A stretch of DNA of 64,000 nt from an uncultured Anaerolineae bacterium (GTDB lineage: Bacteria; Chloroflexota; Anaerolineae; Promineifilales; Promineifilaceae), in assembly GCA_905479495.1 (NCBI GenBank), contig CAJQMR010000003.1:248001-312000 (forward strand). Reading direction: 5' to 3'. Positions within the stretch are counted from its first letter, which is position 1. Every line of letters begins with the position of its first letter. Positions 28,198-37,423 of this stretch are shown one piece after another. The position numbers were made by a program, and so were the translations under genes. Under the pieces are notes generated by a model. That model saw only the letters and a program-made list of their open reading frames with translations. It did no database searches and had not been told where the DNA came from.

Positions 28198-28243
28198 TTG
28201 ACAGATGTTACAAAAACGGCTATTTTATTGCAAACGCTTGCAA
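28198..28243 (+). promoter_or_regulatory. Promoter and operator of LacI regulator 2
   Basis: TTGACA (28198-28203) and TATTTT (28221-28226) are separated by 17 bases. TTGCAAACGCTTGCAA (28228-28243) follows directly; it matches the LacI-family consensus TGNAANCGNTTNCA with nearly perfect symmetry. The site lies between the -10 box and the start codon, as expected for autorepression. The TTG at 28198 is thus a -35 box and not a start codon. Confidence 0.85.
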
Positions 28244-28263
28244 ATAAATCGGGAAGAATTGGC

Positions 28264-29292
28264 ATGAAGCGTAACAAATCCTCTAGCGAAGTTACAATTA
28301 AAGATGTTGCCAAAGAGGCTGGCGTTTCCTACTCCACCGTCTCTCGCGTTGTCAATAACAAGTCGTATGTCAACCAGGGAACGCGAGAACGGGTTTTGCA
28401 AGCGATGCTGCGCCTGGGTTATCAGGTCAATTTGCATGCGCGCAGCCTGGCGGGCGGACAATCCAACGTGATTGGTCTTTTAGTTGTCGATTTGACCACC
28501 CAATACATGGGCGAAATTATCAGCGGCATTGATGATATATTGGCAGCCAATCAGTATGAATTGATGCTGTATACCACCCACCGGCGCAAAGCCAAAGAGT
28601 CGGCCTATGTACACATGATGGCTCGTGGTCTGGCCGATGGCTTGCTGATCAGCTTGCCGCGTGAACCAGAAGCATATCTTAAGTCGCTGCGCCAGAAAGG
28701 GTTCCCCTACGTCATTATCGATCACCGCAGCGAAGAGCCTTCAGATTGCTTCGTTTCAGCTGACAATTACCAGGGTGGTTATGACGCCACCAAACACCTG
28801 ATTGAACTGGGACACCGGCGTATTGGTATCGTCACAGGCTGGATAGACATGGTGAGTGCCCAGGATCGTTTAAAAGGATATCAAGCTGCCCTGGCTGATG
28901 CAGGCATACCGTTTGAGGAAGAGCTGTTATTTATGGGGGATTTCTCCCAACCAGGTGGTTTTAATGGTGGCACTTATTTGCTAGAGTTGGCGAACCGGCC
29001 AACGGCCGTATTTGCCTCCAATGATATTTCTGCCATGGGTGTCATCGAAGCGATTCGTGCCAAAGGGCTTCAGGTACCACATAACATTTCGGTGGTAGGA
29101 TTCGATGATATACCAACGGCCGCTCTGCTTAGCCCCCAACTCACCACCATGCGCCAGCCCTTGCAAAAAATGGGCCGATCGGCCACACAAATGCTGCTGG
29201 ACTTGCTGAAAAATCCTGAAGATCGACCAGAAAGTATAATTTTTCCTACCGAGCTTATCGTTCGCGAAACAACCGCGCCACCCTATTCTTAG
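28264..29292 (+). CDS. LacI-family transcriptional regulator 2
   Basis: A 342-residue LacI/GalR repressor starting at ATG 28264. A longer frame from 28198 would run through the promoter and operator, so I reject it. The HTH is VTIKDVAKEAGVSYSTVSRVVN (about 8-30), with hinge NLHARSLAGGQSN. The sensor domain has VIGLLVVDLTTQYMGEII, FVSADNYQGGYDATKHLIELGHRRIGIV and VFASNDISAMGVIEAI. It lies between GH31 and ABC transporter 2. Its own operator (28228) and a matching site before the transporter (29392) show that it probably controls itself and the downstream binding-protein-to-xylB gene series. Confidence 0.93.
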   Translation: MKRNKSSSEVTIKDVAKEAGVSYSTVSRVVNNKSYVNQGTRERVLQAMLRLGYQVNLHARSLAGGQSNVIGLLVVDLTTQYMGEIISGIDDILAANQYELMLYTTHRRKAKESAYVHMMARGLADGLLISLPREPEAYLKSLRQKGFPYVIIDHRSEEPSDCFVSADNYQGGYDATKHLIELGHRRIGIVTGWIDMVSAQDRLKGYQAALADAGIPFEEELLFMGDFSQPGGFNGGTYLLELANRPTAVFASNDISAMGVIEAIRAKGLQVPHNISVVGFDDIPTAALLSPQLTTMRQPLQKMGRSATQMLLDLLKNPEDRPESIIFPTELIVRETTAPPYS

Positions 29293-29391
29293 CGGATAAT
29301 TTTCTAATTGGATTACAAAGTTAGCTAGTTGGAGCAAGCAAGAGGAGGTGAAAATTAAAGAGAATTAGAAAGAAAAATTTTTTAAATGTTA

Positions 29392-29405
29392 TGCAAACGT
29401 TTTCA
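29392..29405 (+). promoter_or_regulatory. LacI-type operator before ABC transporter 2
   Basis: TGCAAACGTTTTCA fits TGNAANCGNTTNCA and shares TGCAAACG with the autoregulatory site at 28228-28243. It lies 30 bases upstream of the binding-protein start codon. Confidence 0.8.
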
Positions 29406-29435
29406 GAAATTCTGATCACAAGGAGAGGAAATACG

Positions 29436-30839
29436 ATGCGCAAGTTGAGAATCGCTTTAATGATATTATTATTGGCGGCAGGCATGGTCCTCGTTGCCTG
29501 CGGGGGTCAAACTGATGAAGACTCCGCAGAAGACACGACTGCAGAAGACACGACTGCCCAAGAAGATACTTCTACTGAGGATACAGCTTCTTCAGAAGAA
29601 GCCGAGGCGCCAGCTGACACCGGTGATGAATGCAGTGAAGTAGTCGAAATTGAGTGGTGGCATATCTCCACCATTGAGGCAGAGCAAGCTTACTGGCAGT
29701 CCAAGGCTGATGCATTTATGGCCGACAACCCCTGTGTGCAGATCAATATCACCGTGCTAGAAAATGAAGCATTTAAGGCACGCCTTACCACTGTGATGCA
29801 ATCTGGCGAGCCGCCGGACATCTTCCAAAGCTGGGGTGGTGGTGTTTTGTGGGCCTACGCTGATGCTGGTTTGTTGCGAGACATCACGCCTGAACTGGAA
29901 GGCGAATGGCGTGACTCCATTGCGGCTCAATCCGCGCTGGAACTGTTTGGCAAAGATGGGGCTTATTACGGCGTACCCTGGGAATGGGGTGCCGTTGGCA
30001 TGTACTACAACAAAGATTTGTTCGAGCAAGCTGGGCTAGATCCAGAAAATCCCCCCGCAACATGGAGTGAATTTTTGAGTGCAGTACAAACATTGAAAGA
30101 CGCCGGTATTACGCCTATCACCGTGGGTGAAGGGGACAAATGGCCGGGCCATTTCTGGTGGGTTTACCTGGCTATTCAAAACGGTGGTCAGCAAGCATTT
30201 TTGGATGCCTTTAATCGGACTGGCAGCTTTACCGATGCGCCCTTTGTAAAAGCGGGTGAAGATCTGCAAGACCTGATTGCCCTGGAACCGTTCCCAGAAG
30301 GATATCTAGGCTTTAGCTACAATGACTCTGCGGCCGTTTTTGGTAACGGTGAAGCGGCAATGGAGCTAATGGGCCAATGGCACCAGAACGTTCAGAAAGA
30401 TTCCAGTGAAGACGGCGAAGGCGTCGCCAACCTGGGCTGGTTCCGTTTCCCCGCAGTTGAGGGTGGTGCTGGCAACCCCAGCGATGTCCTTGGTGGTGGT
30501 GATGGCTTTGGCATTGGTAAAGATGCCCCAGATGCAGCTGTAGAATTTGTCCGCTTCCTCACCAACGCAGAAAATCAGATTGATGCTCTGGACACCGTAG
30601 GCTTTGGTCCGCCAACAGCCGCAGGTGCGCAAAGCGCCATCACAGACCCCGTGCAGCAGCAAATTTTGGAAGCGCGTAACAACGCCGAATATTTCCAGCT
30701 GTACTATGATCAATTCTTGCCGCCCGCTGTAGGTGGTACGGTGAATGATGCTGTTGAGCAGATTTTTGCTGGTGTTGCTTCTCCAGAGGAAGCTGCCCAA
30801 CAAATTGAAGATTCGGCAGCGCTGGAACTTGGTAATTAA
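29436..30839 (+). CDS. ABC transporter 2 sugar-binding lipoprotein
   Basis: A 467-residue family 1 solute-binding lipoprotein. Start at ATG 29436 with AAGGAGAGG upstream; an in-frame ATG at 29391 falls in the operator and is rejected. Lipobox LVACGG near residue 21. An acidic linker with EDTTA repeats (about 27-55) precedes the binding fold: EIEWWHISTIEAEQAYWQSK, VMQSGEPPDIFQSWGGG, YGVPWEWGAVGMYYNKDLF and GNGEAAMELMGQWHQN. This resembles binding proteins for xylobiose or raffinose-type oligosaccharides. It is the first gene of the operon with permeases at 30929 and 31997 and, further on, GH3 and xylA-xylB. A perfect 36-base palindrome follows the stop. Confidence 0.93.
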   Translation: MRKLRIALMILLLAAGMVLVACGGQTDEDSAEDTTAEDTTAQEDTSTEDTASSEEAEAPADTGDECSEVVEIEWWHISTIEAEQAYWQSKADAFMADNPCVQINITVLENEAFKARLTTVMQSGEPPDIFQSWGGGVLWAYADAGLLRDITPELEGEWRDSIAAQSALELFGKDGAYYGVPWEWGAVGMYYNKDLFEQAGLDPENPPATWSEFLSAVQTLKDAGITPITVGEGDKWPGHFWWVYLAIQNGGQQAFLDAFNRTGSFTDAPFVKAGEDLQDLIALEPFPEGYLGFSYNDSAAVFGNGEAAMELMGQWHQNVQKDSSEDGEGVANLGWFRFPAVEGGAGNPSDVLGGGDGFGIGKDAPDAAVEFVRFLTNAENQIDALDTVGFGPPTAAGAQSAITDPVQQQILEARNNAEYFQLYYDQFLPPAVGGTVNDAVEQIFAGVASPEEAAQQIEDSAALELGN

Positions 30840-30855
30840 CTGTTAGCTGAATGAT

Positions 30856-30891
30856 GATGAGGCGTAGGAACGGCCGTTCCTACGCCTCATC
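30856..30891. repeat. Perfect 36-base palindrome centred on ACGGCCGT
   Basis: GATGAGGCGTAGGAACGG (30856-30873) is followed without any spacer by its exact complement (30874-30891). The centre is the genome's iterated octamer. It lies 17 bases after the binding-protein stop and 37 before the permease start. A cruciform or RNA hairpin here could protect the upstream mRNA and lower permease expression. Confidence 0.95.
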
Positions 30892-30928
30892 CCCAACACA
30901 TTCCACCTACTCCATAAACGAGGCACCT

Positions 30929-31876
30929 ATGAGCGAAATCAGAAGCGTTTCCGGCCTAACTGATTCCCTAAGCGTCAGTCCAGAAAAGCGGCAGGCACAA
31001 TGGAACAAAGCAGTGCTAATATTCTTTTTTCTTCTGCCCGGCTTTGTTTTGTTGGTGACCTTTTTAGTTATCCCTATTGGGCAGGCTGCCTATTACAGCC
31101 TCTACAACTGGAACGGCCTGGGCCCCCTGGATGACTTTATCGGTTTCGACAACTACGTACGGGCAATTGGCCAAAATGTCTTTCGTGGTGCGATTTGGCA
31201 CTCCCTAATTATCATGGTCATGTCGTTGCTGGTGCAGCTACCGCTGGCCATGACCTTAGCCCTCATCCTGGTTCGCGGCGAGCTACGTTTTCAAAAATTC
31301 TTTAGAACTTTATTTTTTCTCCCCTACGTTTTTTCCGAAATTATTGCTGCTTACATCTGGCTCTACGTTTACAATCCACGCGGTGGCTTGCTCAATGAAT
31401 TCTTGAGCATCTTTAATCCAAACATAGCGGGTACCGCCTGGTTGGCCGATCTGGATACTGTGCTGGTGGCCATCTTTTTTGTGCTCACCTGGAAGTTTTT
31501 TGGTTTCCACATGCTGCTTTACATGGCTGGCCTGCAAAATATTTCCCAAGAGGTTGAGGATTCGGCACGGGTCAGCGGCGCAAATGAGTGGCAGGTGCTT
31601 CGTTATATCACCCTCCCCATGATGGGCGGTACCATTTCACTGTCTGTTTTTCTTTCTATTTTGGGATCATTTCAACAATTTATTGTCGTTTGGATTCTAA
31701 CCGAAGGCGGTCCAGCTTATCGCAGCGAGCTGATTGTGACGTATTTATATAAGTTTGGTATTCAGCGAATGCAGCTGGGCTTTGGCAGCTCGTTGGCTAT
31801 CATCCTGTTTTTGATGACCTTGGTTTTCTCCATCGGTTACCAACGCACTGTTTTGCGGCAAACCTTGGCAGAGTAG
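30929..31876 (+). CDS. ABC transporter 2 permease, MalF type
   Basis: A 315-residue CUT1 inner-membrane permease. I start at ATG 30929 (MSEIRSVSG); the frame extends upstream to 30851, but that part runs through the palindrome and gives an unlikely leader. Membrane segments begin at about 30 (AVLIFFFLLPGFVLLVTFLV). The EAA loop is VEDSARVSGANEWQVLRYITLPMMGG near 220. A GAGG lies seven bases upstream. Its partner permease starts at 31997, after a repeat-filled gap of 120 bases. Confidence 0.92.
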   Translation: MSEIRSVSGLTDSLSVSPEKRQAQWNKAVLIFFFLLPGFVLLVTFLVIPIGQAAYYSLYNWNGLGPLDDFIGFDNYVRAIGQNVFRGAIWHSLIIMVMSLLVQLPLAMTLALILVRGELRFQKFFRTLFFLPYVFSEIIAAYIWLYVYNPRGGLLNEFLSIFNPNIAGTAWLADLDTVLVAIFFVLTWKFFGFHMLLYMAGLQNISQEVEDSARVSGANEWQVLRYITLPMMGGTISLSVFLSILGSFQQFIVVWILTEGGPAYRSELIVTYLYKFGIQRMQLGFGSSLAIILFLMTLVFSIGYQRTVLRQTLAE

Positions 31877-31901
31877 TGATAATTGTACAGATAGTTTGCA
31901 A

Positions 31902-31960
31902 AGATTGGACCAATTTTCTCTGGCAAAGAAACGTGCGTAAGCAACAAATTGGTCCAATCT
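31902..31960. repeat. Inverted repeat between the ABC 2 permease genes
   Basis: AGATTGGACCAATTT (31902-31916) and AAATTGGTCCAATCT (31946-31960) are perfect complements with a 29-base loop. Only copy in the window. Confidence 0.9.
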
Positions 31961-31996
31961 CCTGAGAACGTGAATAGTTAAGAGGAAGGAGCAATT

Positions 31997-32836
31997 ATGG
32001 CACTGGCACCCAAAGGCTCAATACGCAGAATATTCATGTATCTGTTTGTCATCATCATGGCTATTTTAATGATGGCACCGGTTGTTACTGTCATTTTGGG
32101 CAGCATTCGTACCACAGGTCAATTTTTGTCTAATCCCATTGGGTTGCCGCAAACGGGCATTCAGTGGGAGAATTACACTAGCATATTAACCAATGAAGAT
32201 TTTTGGCGCTCACTCAGAAACAGCCTCATTATCACCATCACAACAACGCTTTTAGTGGTGTTGATTGCCAGTCCACTGGCCTTCATATTTTCCCGAGTCA
32301 AGTTTAGGGGAAGAAATATTTTCTTTAACCTCCTCTCAATTGGTCTGCTTTTCCCGCTGGTTGTGGCCATTTTGCCCGTTTTTCTGCAGGTACGTAACCT
32401 AGAACTGATCAACAGCTTTTGGGGCGTTATTTTGCCGTTGACGACGTTCACCATACCGGGCAGCACCGTCATTTTGATCGGTTTTTTCCGAGCAATTCCT
32501 TCTGAACTTGAGGATGCTTCATATATCGATGGCTGCACGACGTTTGGCTTTTTTAGGCATATTTTGTTTCCGCTGGCCAGACCTGCCGTGGCGGCCATTG
32601 CCACGCTTGCTATTGTTGCGGCCTGGAACGAATATTTCTTGTCATTGGTTGTTTTGGGAGATGCGAGTAAATGGCCGCTCACCTTGGGCATTATGCAGTT
32701 TCAGGGGCAATTTGGCACTGATTGGGCCAGAGTAATGGCGTACGTGACGCTGCTTATTATTCCGGCCGTGCTGTTTTATTTGGCAGCAGAGAAATATATT
32801 GTGACCGGTTTAACCGGCGGTGAATTAAAAGGATGA
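31997..32836 (+). CDS. ABC transporter 2 permease, MalG type
   Basis: A 279-residue CUT1 inner-membrane permease with AGGAAGGAG before its ATG. It has about six membrane segments (first MYLFVIIMAILMMAPVVTVIL) and the EAA loop ELEDASYIDGCTTFGFFRHILFPLARP near 175. The C-terminus AAEKYIVTGLTGGELKG is typical. It completes ABC transporter 2, again with no ATPase gene nearby. GH3 follows 34 bases later. Confidence 0.93.
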   Translation: MALAPKGSIRRIFMYLFVIIMAILMMAPVVTVILGSIRTTGQFLSNPIGLPQTGIQWENYTSILTNEDFWRSLRNSLIITITTTLLVVLIASPLAFIFSRVKFRGRNIFFNLLSIGLLFPLVVAILPVFLQVRNLELINSFWGVILPLTTFTIPGSTVILIGFFRAIPSELEDASYIDGCTTFGFFRHILFPLARPAVAAIATLAIVAAWNEYFLSLVVLGDASKWPLTLGIMQFQGQFGTDWARVMAYVTLLIIPAVLFYLAAEKYIVTGLTGGELKG

Positions 32837-32870
32837 TCTACCTATCACGCGTGGACAAGAAGAAATAATT

Positions 32871-35255
32871 ATGCAAAAAACATCTCGAACTGTATCTACG
32901 ATTTATCGTGATCCGGCACAACCGATTGACGGCCGTATCGCCGATCTGCTTAACCAAATGACCCTGGAAGAGAAAGTAGCCCAGCTAGGGAGCAGTTGGG
33001 TCTACCAACTGCTCACCAACATGCAGCTCGATCCAGCCAAAGCAGCCAAAATTATGTCTTTAGGCATTGGCCAAATTACCCGGGTAGGTGGGGCCAGCAG
33101 CCTGGCCCCAGCCCAAGCAGCAGCCGTCGCCAACAATATCCAGCGGTACCTGGTGGAAGAAACGCGGCTGGGTATTCCCGCCATTGTGCATGAAGAATGT
33201 TGCAGCGGCTACATGACGCGCGACGCAACTTGTTTTCCGCAAATCATTGGCGTGGCCAGCACCTGGGAACCGGAGCTGGTGGAGGCAATGGCCGCCGTGG
33301 TGCGCACGCAGATGCGGGCCGCCGGGGCCCAGCAGGGATTGTCGCCAGTGCTGGACGTGACGCGCGATCCACGCTGGGGCCGGATAGAGGAAACCTTTGG
33401 CGAGGACCCGTACCTGGTCGCACAGATGGGCGTACATTTTGTGCGCGGCCTGCAAGGAGACAACTGGCAGGAAGGCGTGGTGGCCACAGCCAAGCATTTT
33501 GTGGGCTACGGCATGTCTGAAGGGGGCATGAACTGGGCACCAGTTCACATCCCTCCCCGTGAGCTGCGTGAGGTATTTTTGCTGCCGTTTGAAACGGCCG
33601 TTAAACAAGCCAATCTTCAATCCGTCATGAATGCTTATCACGAACTGGATGGCGTACCTTGCACCGCGTCTAAAGAATTACTTACAGACACGCTGCGGGA
33701 GGAATGGGGCTTTGACGGTGTTGTTGTATCTGACTATTTTGCCGTGCAGGAAATCGAACGGACGCACCATTTGAGCAGCAACAAGGCAGAGTCGGCCCAC
33801 CTGGCGTTGACAGCGGGCATTGATGTGGAATTGCCACACACCGATTGTTATGGGGATCCATTAATAACGGCCGTTCGCGCTGGCCAGATTGATGAAGCAT
33901 TGATAGACCAAAGCGTCACCCGCTTGCTGCGCACAAAGTTTATGCTGGGTCTGTTTGAGAATCCTTATGTGGATGAGACCAAGACAACGGCCGTTTTCGA
34001 CACACCCGAACAGCGCCAACTGGCCCGCACCATTGCCCAAAAATCAATGGTGCTGCTCAAAAATGAAAACGAGCTGCTGCCGCTGGACAAAAACATTGGT
34101 TCGATTGCTGTGATTGGCCCGCAAGCCAATACCGTGCGGCATCTGTTGGGTGACTACGCCTACCCTTGCCACATCGAATCGCTGCATGAAATGAGCCAGA
34201 CAACCCACAATGTTTTTAACATCCCGATACCTGACAGCGTAGAGCTGGTTGATAATTTTGTACCGATTCGTCCCATTTTGGCAGCGATTCAGGAGAAGGT
34301 GTCGGCAGGAACGGCCGTTACCTATGCCCAAGGCTGCGAGGTTACCGGGGAAGATCGCTCAGGTTTTGCCGAAGCAGTAGCAGCGGCCGAAAAATCGGAC
34401 GTGGCGCTGCTGTTTGTGGGTGGCAAATCGGGCCTGACAAACGACTGCACCTGCGGCGAAGCGCGTGATCGCGCCGAAATAAATTTGACCGGCGTGCAGG
34501 AAGAATTGGTGCAGGCCATAGCTGCTACGGGGAAGCCCGTGGTGGTGGTTTTAGTGAACGGCCGTCCGCTCAGCATTAACTGGATTGCCCAAAACATTCC
34601 TGCCATTTTGGAAGCGTGGCTACCCGGTGAAGAGGGAGCCGAAGCAGTTGCCGACGTTTTATTTGGTGACGTGAATCCTGGCGGGAAGCTGCCCATAACC
34701 TTCCCCCGCGACGTGGGGCAAATTCCGATTTATTACAACCATAAAGTATCTGGCGGGCGGTCGCACTGGAAAGGCGATTATGTCAATCTGAGCAACAAGC
34801 CACTCTGGCCATTTGGCTTTGGCTTGAGCTATACTTCTTTTGAGCTGGATAATTTACAGTTGGATACAACCCAGGTAGCGGCTAATGAGACGATTCAAAT
34901 TAGCTGCACCCTCACAAATTGCGGTTCTCGCGATGGCGAGGAAGTCGTCCAGCTTTACATAAATGACCCCGTTGCCTCAGTCACACGGCGTGTGAAAGAG
35001 CTGAAAGGGTTTAAGCGAGTTGCTCTAGCAGCAGGTGAGACGAAACAAATAACATTTTCACTGCCGCTCAGTGCCCTCGGTTTTTACAATCAAGCGCTAT
35101 GCAAAGTGGTGGAGCCCGGCGAAATCCAGTTCATGATTGGCACTTCGTCTGAAGAAATTCATTTGCACGGCCGTTTCCAAATTATTGGCGAAACAACCGA
35201 TGTCAGCCAAAGTCGCGCTTTTTTTAGCACGGCGACTGTCACCAAAAAAGCCTAA
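32871..35255 (+). CDS. GH3 beta-xylosidase/beta-glucosidase
   Basis: A 794-residue family 3 glycosidase, cytoplasmic (no signal peptide). The TIM-barrel domain has GARAGG-like landmarks: [31 protein letters not shown], and the nucleophile D288 in [12 protein letters not shown]. The second alpha/beta domain (about 385-620) carries [21 protein letters not shown] and [12 protein letters not shown]. The C-terminal part (about 660-780) is an Fn3-like domain ([22 protein letters not shown]). Barrel features fit the xylosidase/arabinosidase/glucosidase group. The position between xylo-oligosaccharide transporter genes and xylA favours beta-xylosidase. Six ACGGCCGT sites lie in or at the edge of the gene. 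Confidence 0.9.
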   Translation: MQKTSRTVSTIYRDPAQPIDGRIADLLNQMTLEEKVAQLGSSWVYQLLTNMQLDPAKAAKIMSLGIGQITRVGGASSLAPAQAAAVANNIQRYLVEETRLGIPAIVHEECCSGYMTRDATCFPQIIGVASTWEPELVEAMAAVVRTQMRAAGAQQGLSPVLDVTRDPRWGRIEETFGEDPYLVAQMGVHFVRGLQGDNWQEGVVATAKHFVGYGMSEGGMNWAPVHIPPRELREVFLLPFETAVKQANLQSVMNAYHELDGVPCTASKELLTDTLREEWGFDGVVVSDYFAVQEIERTHHLSSNKAESAHLALTAGIDVELPHTDCYGDPLITAVRAGQIDEALIDQSVTRLLRTKFMLGLFENPYVDETKTTAVFDTPEQRQLARTIAQKSMVLLKNENELLPLDKNIGSIAVIGPQANTVRHLLGDYAYPCHIESLHEMSQTTHNVFNIPIPDSVELVDNFVPIRPILAAIQEKVSAGTAVTYAQGCEVTGEDRSGFAEAVAAAEKSDVALLFVGGKSGLTNDCTCGEARDRAEINLTGVQEELVQAIAATGKPVVVVLVNGRPLSINWIAQNIPAILEAWLPGEEGAEAVADVLFGDVNPGGKLPITFPRDVGQIPIYYNHKVSGGRSHWKGDYVNLSNKPLWPFGFGLSYTSFELDNLQLDTTQVAANETIQISCTLTNCGSRDGEEVVQLYINDPVASVTRRVKELKGFKRVALAAGETKQITFSLPLSALGFYNQALCKVVEPGEIQFMIGTSSEEIHLHGRFQIIGETTDVSQSRAFFSTATVTKKA

Positions 35256-35275
35256 ACATTGTAGGAGTAAAACCA

Positions 35276-36436
35276 ATGTACGAACCACAAGCAGAAAACA
35301 AATTCACCTTCGGTCTGTGGACCGTGGGCAATGTGGGCCGCGACCCCTTTGGCGAGCCGGTCCGCGACCCAAAATCACCCGTTGAACTCGTTCACCTACT
35401 CGCAGAAGTCGGTGCCTGGGGCGTCAACTTTCATGACAATGACCTGGTACCCATCGACGCCACTGCCGCTGAACGCGACAAAATCGTGGCAGAGTTTAAG
35501 CAGGCGCTGGCCGATACGGGCCTGGTTGTGCCCATGGCCACAACCAACCTGTTTACAGACCCCGCTTTCCGCGATGGGGCCTTCACCAGCAATGACCGCA
35601 ACGTGCGGGCATATGCCCTACAAAAGACGATGAATGCCATCGACCTGGGTGTAGAATTGGGGGCCAAGATTTACGTCTTTTGGGGTGGCCGCGAAGGCAC
35701 AGAAACGGATGCGGGGAAGGACCCGATTACGGCCGTTAAACGCAGCCGAGAAGCAATGAACTATCTGTGTGAATATGTCATCGATCAAGGGTACGACCTG
35801 AAGTTTGCCCTGGAAGCCAAGCCCAACGAACCGCGCGGCGACATCTACAACGCCACCACGGGCAACATGCTGGCCTTCATCGAAACGCTGGACCATCCAG
35901 AGATGGTGGGCGTGAATCCAGAGGTGGCCCATGAGCACATGGCGGGGTTGAACTTTACCCATCATGTTGCCCAGGCGATGGAAGCTGGGAAGCTGTTCCA
36001 CATTGATTTGAACGATCAGGCATTTGGTCGCTATGATCAAGATTTTCGTTTTGGCGCAGTCAATTTGAAATCGGCCTTTTTCCTGGTGAAACTGCTGGAA
36101 GACAATGACTACGACAGCAGCCGTCATTTTGATGCCCACGCCTACCGCACCAGCGATTACGAAGACGTGAAAGCGTTTGCCCGTGGCTGTATGCGTACCT
36201 ATCTCATCCTGAAAGAAAAAGCGGCAAAGTTCAATGCTGATGCTGAAATTCAAGCCTTGCTGGCAGAAATCAACGCCGACGGCGGCGAGATGACGCCGTT
36301 TATGGGACAGTACAGTGCTGAAAAAGCAGCCCAGCTGCGTGCCCATGCGTTTGACCGTGCCGCACTTGGTCGTCGCGGCCAACCATACGAACGGCTGGAT
36401 CAGTTGGTTGTGGAGCTGCTGCTGGGCGTTCGTTAA
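35276..36436 (+). CDS. xylA: Xylose isomerase
   Basis: A 386-residue class I xylose isomerase (short, actinobacterial type) converting D-xylose to D-xylulose with two divalent metals. The catalytic histidine is H53 in NFHDNDLVP, the metal ligand E180 in [11 protein letters not shown]; the same residues are H54 and E181 in the Streptomyces enzyme. Further ligands are in [14 protein letters not shown] and LFHIDLNDQ. The start has TAGGAG upstream. It follows the GH3 stop by 20 bases, and the kinase ATG follows its TAA immediately, so it is part of the transporter-GH3-xylA-kinase-xylB operon. Confidence 0.95.
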   Translation: MYEPQAENKFTFGLWTVGNVGRDPFGEPVRDPKSPVELVHLLAEVGAWGVNFHDNDLVPIDATAAERDKIVAEFKQALADTGLVVPMATTNLFTDPAFRDGAFTSNDRNVRAYALQKTMNAIDLGVELGAKIYVFWGGREGTETDAGKDPITAVKRSREAMNYLCEYVIDQGYDLKFALEAKPNEPRGDIYNATTGNMLAFIETLDHPEMVGVNPEVAHEHMAGLNFTHHVAQAMEAGKLFHIDLNDQAFGRYDQDFRFGAVNLKSAFFLVKLLEDNDYDSSRHFDAHAYRTSDYEDVKAFARGCMRTYLILKEKAAKFNADAEIQALLAEINADGGEMTPFMGQYSAEKAAQLRAHAFDRAALGRRGQPYERLDQLVVELLLGVR

Positions 36437-37423
36437 ATGATCGCCTTCACGCCTGTTCCTCGCGCTGCTGAGGATTTTCAGCAAACCATTTCTGCTGAGC
36501 AAATTTTGGCGACTGGTCGTCGCGCGTTTGGTAATCAGACGCAGATCGTGGCTGCGCGCGAATTGGGTGCGGGCATGTTTAACAGCACCTATTTGTTGCA
36601 GCTTCATGATGGGCAGCAGGCGGTGCTGCGCGTGTCGCCTCGACCGGAGGCCGCCGTTTTTACCCATGAGCTTCGCCTGCTGCAGCGGGAACAGGGTTTG
36701 GAATCGGCTTTAACGGCCGTTTGCCCCTTAGCCCCCCAAACTTTGTATGTTGATTTCAGTCAGGAACTGTTGGATCGAGATTGGGTTATCCAGACGTTTA
36801 TGGCGGGTGAGCTGTGGGATGAGGTGCAAGGCGCATTATCAGATGCGGATACGGCCGTTCTCTGGCAGCAGCTGGCGGAGATAGCCAAACAAATCCACGT
36901 AGCACCTGGCCCTCACTTTGGGTTCCCCGACAACAATCCTGGGTTTAGTCAATGGCAGTCGGCCCTGGCCCACATCACTGAAATCATGCGGGGCGATCTG
37001 GCCAAGATGGCGCTGGATCGCCCCGATACACAAACCTATGCCGACTGTCTGGTTGCCGGGCAGTCGCTGTTGGATACCGTGACCGTGCCCCGCCTGGTAC
37101 ATGGCGATCTATGGCCCAAAAATGTGCTCATTGATCGCAGCCAGTCGCCGCCGCAAATTGTGGGCCTGCTGGATGCCGAGCGGGGCATCTGGGGCGATCC
37201 ATTGGCAGAGTGGATTTTTTATTATTACGAAGTGCCGGATGCGTTTTGGGATGAATACGGCCGTCCCCCCACTGATCACGCCACCCAATTTCGCCAACTA
37301 GCTTATCACGGCTTGTACACAATTCAACTGCTGCTGGAAGCCACTCGTTTTGGCTGGCAGCTAGAACCTTTTTGGCAAACATTGGCAGACTTAAACCGGA
37401 AGATGGAGAAAATAGTGTCATGA
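36437..37423 (+). CDS. APH-family phosphotransferase within the xyl operon
   Basis: A 328-residue protein-kinase-like small-molecule kinase of the aminoglycoside phosphotransferase/fructosamine kinase group. It has an N-lobe with LGAGMFNSTYLLQLHDGQQAVLRVSPRP (ATP-binding Lys region), then the catalytic loop VHGDLWPKNVLID near 220 and the metal aspartate in LLDAERGIWGDPLAEW near 245. Its ATG directly follows the xylA stop, and its TGA overlaps the xylB ATG by four bases (ATGA). Such tight coupling between xylA and xylB suggests a sugar-related substrate. Candidates are a sugar, a glycated amine or an aminoglycoside-like compound; the sequence cannot decide. Confidence 0.85.
   Translation: MIAFTPVPRAAEDFQQTISAEQILATGRRAFGNQTQIVAARELGAGMFNSTYLLQLHDGQQAVLRVSPRPEAAVFTHELRLLQREQGLESALTAVCPLAPQTLYVDFSQELLDRDWVIQTFMAGELWDEVQGALSDADTAVLWQQLAEIAKQIHVAPGPHFGFPDNNPGFSQWQSALAHITEIMRGDLAKMALDRPDTQTYADCLVAGQSLLDTVTVPRLVHGDLWPKNVLIDRSQSPPQIVGLLDAERGIWGDPLAEWIFYYYEVPDAFWDEYGRPPTDHATQFRQLAYHGLYTIQLLLEATRFGWQLEPFWQTLADLNRKMEKIVS

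Noticed and set aside
28198..28263. TTG start giving a longer LacI regulator 2
   Set aside because: The TTG is the first part of a TTGACA -35 box, and the extension would run through the -10 box and operator.
29391..29435. Upstream ATG for the second binding protein
   Set aside because: It lies on the LacI operator and lacks a ribosome site, whereas ATG 29436 has AAGGAGAGG and starts a proper signal peptide.
30851..30928. Upstream start for the ABC 2 MalF-type permease
   Set aside because: The added leader is encoded by the 36-base palindrome; the MSEIRS start fits the family better.
35618..36667. A 349-codon open frame on the minus strand
   Set aside because: Antisense to xylA and the APH-like kinase, both with full catalytic motifs.
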